Shown: piece by piece, positions 54,218 to 61,607 of the stretch
Layout: every line of letters starts with the position of its first letter
Position numbering within the stretch: the stretch's first letter is position 1
DNA from: JAGDZR01 sp049115695
GTDB lineage: Bacteria; Bacteroidota; Bacteroidia; Cytophagales; Cyclobacteriaceae
DNA length: 64,000 bases
Assembly (NCBI GenBank): GCA_049115695.1
Contig: JAGDZR010000004.1
Span: 186,001 to 250,000 of the forward strand
Direction: 5' to 3'
Program-made: the position numbers and the translations under genes
Notes under the pieces: model-generated
Seen by the model: only the letters and a program-made list of their open reading frames with translations
Told to the model about the DNA's origin: nothing
The model's database searches: none

Positions 54218-54619
54218 TTATGTTGATTCGTCAGCATCTAGTTTCTCAATAGCATTATCAATTGCATTTCTTATTTTATTCGTATCAAAAGGTTTTGTGA
54301 AGAATTCATGAATCAAATTATCATTGAGTGCTTGATAAATGTGTTCGTCATACGAAAACCCTGTCAGAATAAAGTAGACAATATTTGAAAATTCCTCACG
54401 CGCCTTAGTAATAAACTCAACGCCGTTCATCTGAGGCATTCTCATGTCACTAATGACCACAATAATATCATTGTGGTATTCTTTCAATTTCTCCAGCCCT
54501 TCATGCCCTGAAGTGGCAGTTATTACGTGATAGTATTTTTCAAATGCCTTCTTAAAAATGAAGAGATTCATCTCCTCATCATCTACATACAGGATGGTGA
54601 CTTGCTTATTCGGATTCAT
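54218..54619 (-). CDS. single-domain response regulator
   Basis: 133 residues, receiver domain only. Asp13-Asp14 form the acidic pocket, Asp58 (VVISDMRMPQMNG) is the phosphoacceptor, Thr is in FILTGF and Lys in FTKPF. No output domain. Its start overlaps the end of the PAS histidine kinase by 4 bp, so the two are a cognate pair. Confidence 0.93.
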   Translation of the reverse strand: MNPNKQVTILYVDDEEMNLFIFKKAFEKYYHVITATSGHEGLEKLKEYHNDIIVVISDMRMPQMNGVEFITKAREEFSNIVYFILTGFSYDEHIYQALNDNLIHEFFTKPFDTNKIRNAIDNAIEKLDADEST

Positions 54620-56802
54620 GTGTCTAGGTGAAAGTTAACACTAAAAGTAGTCTTTTTGTTTACTTCAGATGATATTATCGACTTCCCTTTGTGTTCTTCA
54701 AAAATCGAAAGGGTAAGTGGCAATCCCAGACCAGTACCCTTCCCGGGATCTTTTGTTGTGAAAAACGGATCAATGACCTTATTCAACAATTCTTTGGGAA
54801 TTCCAACTCCATCATCCTCAATAGTGACCATAAGGGACGACTCATTCAATTTCGTGGTAATCACGACCTTTCCGGTTTCCTCAATCGCCTGCTCGGCATT
54901 GGCAAGTATGTTAAGAAAAGCCTGATGCAGCTTACCTTCATTCCCTTGAATTATCAATGTTTCGTTGCAGTAGTTTTTCACCACTTCAATTTTATGCTTA
55001 AAATTATTATGAAGAATGGTAAGGCAATTGTCAATGATCTGATGAATATCACAATCCTCATCCATAGTCATGCCTTGTCTGCTGAAATGACTAAGGCTGG
55101 CAACTATTCCTGATACTCGCTTAACACCTTCATTGATCACATCTAAATATTCATTTAGATCGGAATACTGTTTTTGATCTAATGCGTGTTCAATGCCATT
55201 GACACCTCCTTTGATGAAGTTTAGTGGATTGTTGATTTCATGACCAACACCAGCCACCAGCACTCCAAGTGAAGCCATTTTCTCGCTTTGGATCAAATGT
55301 GATTGAGCTTGTTTTAGTTCCTCAAGGGTAGCTTCCAATGTTTCTCTCTGTGCGGTCAACTCCTCGTTGGAATCATACAGATCATGATTAACTTTTGCCA
55401 ATTGATTGGTTCTTTCATCCACCAGCTTCTCCAAATTCTCAGTGTAGTGATCCAATTCCTTTTGAGCCGCTTTTAACTCCGTTACATCCGTACCAAACCC
55501 AACAACTTCAACTAAATTTCCAGATTGATCATGAATAGACATTGACCCCCATGCAACAACCCGATGATCACCACGTTTTGACTGAAGTACCATTTCATAG
55601 TTGGCTACTTCATCTCCATCTTCAAATTTCTTGAAAAGCTTTTCCACTTGATCGTACAAATCTCCTGGATATAAAATTGACCAGTAAGGACTCCCGACTA
55701 ATTCGTCCGCCGAGTAGCCCGTCACATCTTGTGCAAAATCATTTATAAAAGTACAATTCCCATCAGTACCTATTCCAACGATCAATGACGGTGAACCTTT
55801 GATAACATTGGCTGAGTAATCACGCTCTTCCTTTAAAGCGTTTTTGTGTTGTAGCTCCTTCCGAATAACATACCTGAATATTAAGACACTGATTGAAGTG
55901 ATCAGCGCATACACAAGCAGTATAAACCTGAATGTGTCCCAAAAAGTCTCCAGTAAAATGGATTTCCTAACAGAAACTATAAGCAATTGATTATAGTCGT
56001 TTGATTGACCCTTCACCCCAATCACATCGATCCCTGAATATAAATTGATTCCTTCAAACATTATCCAACCATCAAACGACATGCTATCGGCAATCTCATA
56101 AATATCCGCATCGCCTCTTAGCAGGTCCTTAAATCGATCTGTCGCTAATGGATGATATACCTGAGTGGTATTAAAATCAGCATTTACCACATGTACCTGA
56201 TATTCTGAATCAAATCCAAAACTTTCAAAGTTGGTTACAATGGATTCGTAATCTATAGCAGAAGTGTTAACAGCAACAACCTCCCCAGTATCATTGGTAA
56301 TTGGAACCCGAATAGGGACAATCCAGCTGTCCACATCTTCAAAGAAGTACGTTTCACCAATTACTATACCTTCAGCATTTCGCGCGCTTAAAAAAGAGCG
56401 TCGAGATTCTTCAGATGTCGTCAAACTTGGAAGGGAATCCTGACTAGGTGTTCCTGTGAATGTCGTAAGCTGGCCATTCAGATCAGCTAGACCAAAAGCG
56501 AGCAGCTCTCCATAAATGTTAAGCTGCTTATTAGCAAAATCGTATCTTTTTCGATGACGGTCCTCACCCTTGATATCTAACATTCGTTCACCAACACTTC
56601 TCAAGCTCAGTTCCCGCTGATAATAGTTTAATTCATTGTAACGATCGATGACAGAAGCGACATATGTAAGATCCCGATAGCGATCTTTGTGAACGTCTAA
56701 CCAAACCCAATAACCCACTAATCCGGTGATCAGTGTCAACATGACAATGACAGCACCAAAAACTGCAGATAACGTGATGTGATTCTTGAATTTCGACCCC
56801 AT
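54616..56802 (-). CDS. sensor histidine kinase with Cache-like and PAS domains
   Basis: 728 residues. Two transmembrane helices (about 12-32 and 292-312) flank an extracytoplasmic Cache-like sensor domain with the segment GVKGQSNDYNQLLIVSVRK near its end. A PAS domain (about 335-450, GIGTDGNCTFINDFAQDVTG), a coiled coil and HisKA/HATPase_c follow; His521 is in GVGHEINNPLNF and GTGLGLP closes the lid. Its kinase core belongs to a different branch from the five-kinase operon. Confidence 0.9.
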   Translation of the reverse strand: MGSKFKNHITLSAVFGAVIVMLTLITGLVGYWVWLDVHKDRYRDLTYVASVIDRYNELNYYQRELSLRSVGERMLDIKGEDRHRKRYDFANKQLNIYGELLAFGLADLNGQLTTFTGTPSQDSLPSLTTSEESRRSFLSARNAEGIVIGETYFFEDVDSWIVPIRVPITNDTGEVVAVNTSAIDYESIVTNFESFGFDSEYQVHVVNADFNTTQVYHPLATDRFKDLLRGDADIYEIADSMSFDGWIMFEGINLYSGIDVIGVKGQSNDYNQLLIVSVRKSILLETFWDTFRFILLVYALITSISVLIFRYVIRKELQHKNALKEERDYSANVIKGSPSLIVGIGTDGNCTFINDFAQDVTGYSADELVGSPYWSILYPGDLYDQVEKLFKKFEDGDEVANYEMVLQSKRGDHRVVAWGSMSIHDQSGNLVEVVGFGTDVTELKAAQKELDHYTENLEKLVDERTNQLAKVNHDLYDSNEELTAQRETLEATLEELKQAQSHLIQSEKMASLGVLVAGVGHEINNPLNFIKGGVNGIEHALDQKQYSDLNEYLDVINEGVKRVSGIVASLSHFSRQGMTMDEDCDIHQIIDNCLTILHNNFKHKIEVVKNYCNETLIIQGNEGKLHQAFLNILANAEQAIEETGKVVITTKLNESSLMVTIEDDGVGIPKELLNKVIDPFFTTKDPGKGTGLGLPLTLSIFEEHKGKSIISSEVNKKTTFSVNFHLDT

Positions 56803-56904
56803 TCAGGTTTAGGTATTACACTATTAAATTTATAGCCTAAACCCACTTAATGAAATAAATGTTCAACAAATTAGACAGAACGGTCAAATAATACGATGAC
56901 TTGT

Positions 56905-57324
56905 TTACTGTAAATGCTTTGTCCAATTACTATATGACTGAATGTATTCATTCCTACAAATATTCTGCATGTTCTGTTCTGATACTCCGCCCATTTTTTG
57001 CTGGATCATGGATTTGATGATTTTCACGCTAGATGTGGAAATACTCAGTTTGCCACTCATTTGTTGTTCGGATTCTTTTCTGGCAAGAGACTCACAAATG
57101 ATCAATTCCATCGAACTGATACTCGGAAATTTTTTTCTGATTAGCTCAAAGAGCATATTTCGACGTGGGCGTTCAATGATTACAGGTCTGTCCTTTTCTT
57201 TTGTTGCGAAAACCTTGAATCGCTGTTTTCTGGAAAATAAGATTTGATTGTGCATATTCAATTTTGTTTTACTAAATGATTCAATGCAAAATTGATTGAA
57301 CCGTTTAAGCAAGAAATTAAGCAT
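56905..57324 (-). CDS. small helix-turn-helix (LuxR-like) protein
   Basis: 139 residues. The C-terminal part SISSMELIICESLARKESEQ, with QQMSGKLSISTSSVKIIKSM behind it, has the layout of a LuxR-type HTH in which the usual TxxExxVL start is SSMELII and the recognition helix is STSSVKIIKSM. The N-terminal half is basic and has no known domain. It may control the neighbouring histidine kinase or sugar genes. Identification is moderate. Confidence 0.6.
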   Translation of the reverse strand: MLNFLLKRFNQFCIESFSKTKLNMHNQILFSRKQRFKVFATKEKDRPVIIERPRRNMLFELIRKKFPSISSMELIICESLARKESEQQMSGKLSISTSSVKIIKSMIQQKMGGVSEQNMQNICRNEYIQSYSNWTKHLQ

Positions 57325-57528
57325 TGTTGCAAATGCATTAAATCTTGTTGCACCCGTCCAAAAAAGCTATTATTTACACCGTTTCATGCCGTTCCAACAA
57401 CCTATTTACTTGAATGGTGACCGGAAAACTGTCTTCTATACCTGTTGGCGGTAACACCACACAGGGGCGGTAGGATAACAACGGCCTATGCTATTGGTGA
57501 TATACCATTACGGGCCGAAACACCAGGG

Positions 57529-58548
57529 CTACAAATCCTTACGTCTTTTCCAAAAGTCTTCTGCCAATTTCAGTTGGCACCTTGCTCTCTGGAGATTTTG
57601 CTCCGGAAAGTTCACCTTATAGTAGATGTTGCCATTGATATGATCGGTTAAAAATCTTACCGACATGATAAACGACATATATGCCCCTGAAATGGGTAAA
57701 TACTCCTGCTCATATGACGTGAGCCAATCTGCTGTGGGCTCCATAAAACCTTCTTTGAATGCTTGATAGCGATATGGATCTACTTCTACCCTCTGAAGAT
57801 CTGGTTCGTCTTCTGGCACTTGTGTGGAAGTAGTGCGTGCTCCATCCCCGAAATCGTAGTGGACAATTCCTGGCATCACCGTATCTAAGTCAATCACACA
57901 TCTACCAATACCATTTTCATCAAGCAATACATTATTGAACTTGGTGTCATTGTGGGTAGTTCTCAATGGAATGATCTGCTTAGTTCTCATTTCATCAAGC
58001 ACCTGAAGTTCAGCACTTAATGCTTTCACCTTTGATAACTCCAATTCACAATCCAATGTATCTGTACGACTATCTATCGCTGCTTGCAACTGTTGAAGTC
58101 TAAAAGAAAGATAATGAAAATTCGGAATTGTTTCCACCAAGGCATCAGGGTTTAGTGCTCTGAGTCCTTGAATAAAATGGCCATATGATTTTGCTCCTTG
58201 ATAAATATAATCTGCAGATGGAGGTATGTCGTAGGACAAAAGTCCTGCCTTAAACTCCATACATCTCCAGCACCCTCCCTCTGGATCTTCGAACACTAGT
58301 TTGCTAAAGCGAGATGAAAAAATCGAAAAGGTTTCCTGATTAGTTCCGACCAGAGATTTTTGCAAATGCCCTGTTACCTTGTGTATGTTCTTCATCAGCC
58401 CTTCAACGTCCTTAAAAACATTGGTATTAATACGTTGAAGGAGAAAGATGCCTTTATCACTTTGCACCTTGAAAGTACTATTGATATGCCCGCTACCAAA
58501 AGGCTTTGCCTCACCGGTCAATCCAAAAGCCAACAGTACTTCTTCCAT
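57529..58548 (-). CDS. sugar 1-kinase of the aminoglycoside-phosphotransferase fold (NahK-like)
   Basis: 339 residues. The kinase catalytic motif is THNDTKFNNVLLD, and the metal-binding DLDTVMPG follows, as in N-acetylhexosamine 1-kinase and related anomeric kinases. N-terminal GSGHINSTFKV is the nucleotide-binding loop. Its ATG overlaps the end of the nucleotidyltransferase gene by one base. Together they would phosphorylate a sugar at C1 and make an NDP-sugar. The actual sugar is not fixed by sequence. Confidence 0.85.
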   Translation of the reverse strand: MEEVLLAFGLTGEAKPFGSGHINSTFKVQSDKGIFLLQRINTNVFKDVEGLMKNIHKVTGHLQKSLVGTNQETFSIFSSRFSKLVFEDPEGGCWRCMEFKAGLLSYDIPPSADYIYQGAKSYGHFIQGLRALNPDALVETIPNFHYLSFRLQQLQAAIDSRTDTLDCELELSKVKALSAELQVLDEMRTKQIIPLRTTHNDTKFNNVLLDENGIGRCVIDLDTVMPGIVHYDFGDGARTTSTQVPEDEPDLQRVEVDPYRYQAFKEGFMEPTADWLTSYEQEYLPISGAYMSFIMSVRFLTDHINGNIYYKVNFPEQNLQRARCQLKLAEDFWKRRKDL

Positions 58549-59453
58549 TATTCCATCAAATCCGCAGGATACGTTCCACCTTCTACCAACTTAATGATTT
58601 GTTCTGAGACCCACTCCTTGTCCTCTGAGTACGTCACACCAAACCAAGCATCCGATGTTGGTATCACGGGCACTTTGACTCCATGAGTGACATAATTATT
58701 AAGAATAGTAGGAATATAATACTCTACATTAACATTTTCGGTGGTTCGTTTATAGAGGTCTGCAAACCCAGCATTGATCTCCTCAAAAACCTTTGATGAA
58801 AAGCCCATCAAGTTCATGGAAACAAGTGTCTTCTCAGGCAAATGCGTTTTTTCACCAGCTTCTTCAAAGACAATTTCACTGCTCCCATTACGGTATATTT
58901 TTGTTCTTTCCGTTATACCTGTAAGATGCCCATTGCTATCAGACACACAAACACCGCGCGATACTGTCCCATTTTCAGTGAGTGTATTCCTTAACTCATA
59001 TCCAACCATGCAACCTGCAGCGGAATCATCATCCATTCCCGAAAGGTGATCAAAAATAGCTTTGAGCGAATCTCTGCCATAAAAATCATCAGCGTTTACA
59101 ATCGCAAATGGTTCATTCACCTCACATTCCGCCATCCATACTGCGTGTGCTGTTCCCCATGGCTTTGTGCGTCCCTCGGGTACGCTGTATCCGTCAGGTA
59201 ATGCATCAAGCTCCTGATATACTACTCTAAAATCACCTTTGTCCTTCCATGGCTCAAGGATTGTCTCACGAAACTCTTTATCTATCTGCTCTCTTATTAC
59301 GAAAATGATCTTGCCGAATCCCACTTTCAAGGCATCATAGATGGTATAGTCAATGATACTTTCGCCATTCGGACCAAATCCATCCAATTGCTTTATGCCT
59401 CCATATCTGCTACCCATTCCGGCTGCAAGTATGACAAGAGAAGGTGTCTTCAT
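58548..59453 (-). CDS. NDP-sugar nucleotidyltransferase
   Basis: 301 residues. The signature LAAGMGSRYGGIKQLDGFGP is the nucleotidyltransferase loop (residues 10-29) with the catalytic Arg and Lys, and VNADDFYG carries the metal-binding Asp. It is divergent from RmlA-type enzymes and matches the group that activates salvaged sugar 1-phosphates. It is co-encoded with the NahK-like kinase. Confidence 0.85.
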   Translation of the reverse strand: MKTPSLVILAAGMGSRYGGIKQLDGFGPNGESIIDYTIYDALKVGFGKIIFVIREQIDKEFRETILEPWKDKGDFRVVYQELDALPDGYSVPEGRTKPWGTAHAVWMAECEVNEPFAIVNADDFYGRDSLKAIFDHLSGMDDDSAAGCMVGYELRNTLTENGTVSRGVCVSDSNGHLTGITERTKIYRNGSSEIVFEEAGEKTHLPEKTLVSMNLMGFSSKVFEEINAGFADLYKRTTENVNVEYYIPTILNNYVTHGVKVPVIPTSDAWFGVTYSEDKEWVSEQIIKLVEGGTYPADLME

Positions 59454-59555
59454 TATATTGGTTCTTTTTACTGATTCTACTTTTTACGGCCGCAAATATA
59501 GTTTAATTCGTTACCAGAGAATACTTACCAATCAAAAGACAAAGTTCAGAAGTAC

Positions 59556-61361
59556 TTATTCGATATTGAGTCGAGACCAGAGTTTGAATAGTAAAAACAC
59601 AACTACTCCAAATACGGCTCCTAATACAAGTCCTAACATCATGTTGCCATAGACAAAGTTTCCAATGGAGAACAATGCGCTATATATTCCAAATGCACCC
59701 AAGACAACCATCAACAGGCCTTGAGGTAAATCCCAACTTTTACTCTCAATCACTTCTCCTTCAGCAGCTGCTCTATCGACAACTTTACTCCATCCTGGAC
59801 CTCCAGGATGTGTTAGTTTGTAAAAGCTTTTAAGAATCTCGTAGTTTTCTGGCTGGGTCATAAACATTGTAGTAATCCATGCTACAGTGGTAATTCCTGT
59901 AGCGTAGAGTAATCTCATGGTAGGGACATCAATAATATCGTTGGCCAACATGGATTCAGGAACAAAGACTGTGAGCACAACAGCCGATACTGTAGCAGCA
60001 ACCATTGCCGCAACTTCTGCCCAGGCATTGATTCGCCACCAAAACCATCTCAACAAATAAATTGCTCCTGAGCCTGCTCCTGATAACAATAAAATATTGA
60101 AAGCTTGTGTTGCATTCTCTAAAATTGTGAGCGAGATAGTACCTGCAACAATCATCAATGACACGGTAGATATTCTTCCAATTTTAACCAATTCTTTTTC
60201 GGCCGCATCAGGCTTTACAAATCGCTTATAAAAGTCATTGACAATGTATGAAGACCCCCAGTTAAGGTGAGTACCAATAGTCGACATATAAGCAGCAATA
60301 ATGGAGGCAACTACCAATCCTAACCATCCAGGCCCTAGTCGTGTCAGCATGACCGGATAAGCGATATCATGTCCTAAATATTGATCCGTGATATTGGGGA
60401 AATCAGCTTTAATGGAGGCGAGATCAGGATAAATGATCATTGAGGCTAAGGCCACAATGATCCATGGCCATGGTCGTAATGCGTAATGAGCAAAATTGAA
60501 AAATAATGTTGCACCAATTGCGTTCTTTTCATCTTTTGCGGAAAGCATTCGCTGAGCGATATAACCACCACCACCTGGCTCTGCACCCGGATACCAGGCT
60601 GCCCACCATTGAATGGCGATTGGAATAATGAACAATGTTACCAATGCAGAGGTATCCGAAAAATCGGGAAGAATGTTGAGGGAATCGGCAACATTAGGGT
60701 GAGAGAAGAGATTTGACAAGCTTCCTATTTCAGGTTGACTGACTGCCACATATGCCGCATAAACTGCCCCTAACATGGCGATACTATACTGAAAAAAATC
60801 AGCCCAAATAACTCCTTTTATACCTCCCAGTGACGCATAAATCACAACAGCCAATGACGCACCTACCACAGTCACCCATGGAGTCAAATTGAACATCACT
60901 GCTCCAATCTTGATAGCTGCAAGGGTGACAGTTCCCATGATGAGACAGTTCAAAAAGAAGCCCAGATAAATGGACCTAAATCCTCGTAGAAAGGAAGCCG
61001 CTTTTCCGCTGTATCGAACCTCATAAAACTCAAGGTCAGTCATCACATTGGACCGCCTCCATAATTTCGCATAGATAAACACGGTGACCATCCCTGTTAT
61101 TAAAAAAGCCCACCAAGCCCAGTTTTTTGCAACGCCATTCTCACGCACCATTCCAGTAACCAGGTTGGGTGTATCAGCACTGAACGTACAAGCAACCATG
61201 GAAACCCCTAACAACCACCAGGGCATGGATCGTCCACCCAGAAAGAATTCTGAAGTGCTATCGCCTGCCGTCCTTGAAGCCCACCAACCTATACCAATGA
61301 CAATGACGAAAAATATCGTAATAATTACCCAATCAATTGTTGCTAAAATCATATCATTCAA
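59556..61361 (-). CDS. sodium/solute symporter (SSS family), sugar type
   Basis: 601 residues with about fourteen hydrophobic helices. The core FFLGGRSMPWWLLGVSMVAC, which is the family N-terminal signature, and TLFFNFAHYALRPWPWI and STIGTHLNWGSSYIVND are diagnostic. It would import a sugar together with sodium and feed the kinase and nucleotidyltransferase encoded 100 bp downstream. It is divergent from the M16 peptidase gene. Confidence 0.9.
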   Translation of the reverse strand: MNDMILATIDWVIITIFFVIVIGIGWWASRTAGDSTSEFFLGGRSMPWWLLGVSMVACTFSADTPNLVTGMVRENGVAKNWAWWAFLITGMVTVFIYAKLWRRSNVMTDLEFYEVRYSGKAASFLRGFRSIYLGFFLNCLIMGTVTLAAIKIGAVMFNLTPWVTVVGASLAVVIYASLGGIKGVIWADFFQYSIAMLGAVYAAYVAVSQPEIGSLSNLFSHPNVADSLNILPDFSDTSALVTLFIIPIAIQWWAAWYPGAEPGGGGYIAQRMLSAKDEKNAIGATLFFNFAHYALRPWPWIIVALASMIIYPDLASIKADFPNITDQYLGHDIAYPVMLTRLGPGWLGLVVASIIAAYMSTIGTHLNWGSSYIVNDFYKRFVKPDAAEKELVKIGRISTVSLMIVAGTISLTILENATQAFNILLLSGAGSGAIYLLRWFWWRINAWAEVAAMVAATVSAVVLTVFVPESMLANDIIDVPTMRLLYATGITTVAWITTMFMTQPENYEILKSFYKLTHPGGPGWSKVVDRAAAEGEVIESKSWDLPQGLLMVVLGAFGIYSALFSIGNFVYGNMMLGLVLGAVFGVVVFLLFKLWSRLNIE

Positions 61362-61490
61362 ATTTGACTGGGCTAAAAATAGATGAAATGCTCAAAAGCC
61401 ATCACCCATTCATATAATGTTGGATGGATTGAATGATTTACCACCTCCATTTGCATTCGGTTTTTAAGGCACCTGAACGATTCACCGACC

Positions 61491-61500
61491 TATTGCAACA
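61491..61500. promoter_or_regulatory. candidate operator box 1
   Basis: TATTGCAACA, matching nine of ten positions of the perfect palindrome at 61571-61580. Both lie between the divergent symporter and M16 peptidase genes. Confidence 0.3.
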
Positions 61501-61570
61501 TTTCTTTGAAACCAGCATCAGCCTAGGTAGACGTAATATTGCTTTGAATCAGTAATTTTTTTAATGAAAT

Positions 61571-61580
61571 TGTTGCAACA
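61571..61580. promoter_or_regulatory. candidate operator box 2 (perfect palindrome)
   Basis: TGTTGCAACA is a perfect 10-bp palindrome 27 bp before the ATG of the M16 peptidase and 80 bp from box 1. TGTTGCAA also appears at 57325 next to the HTH gene start. Confidence 0.4.
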
Positions 61581-61607
61581 TTAAACCGTTACATCTATCC
61601 AAGCATT

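Noticed and set aside
57325..57528. Possible small gene between the HTH gene and the sugar kinase
   Set aside because: No frame has a start, length or composition that supports a protein; only the TGTTGCAA-like motif was noted.
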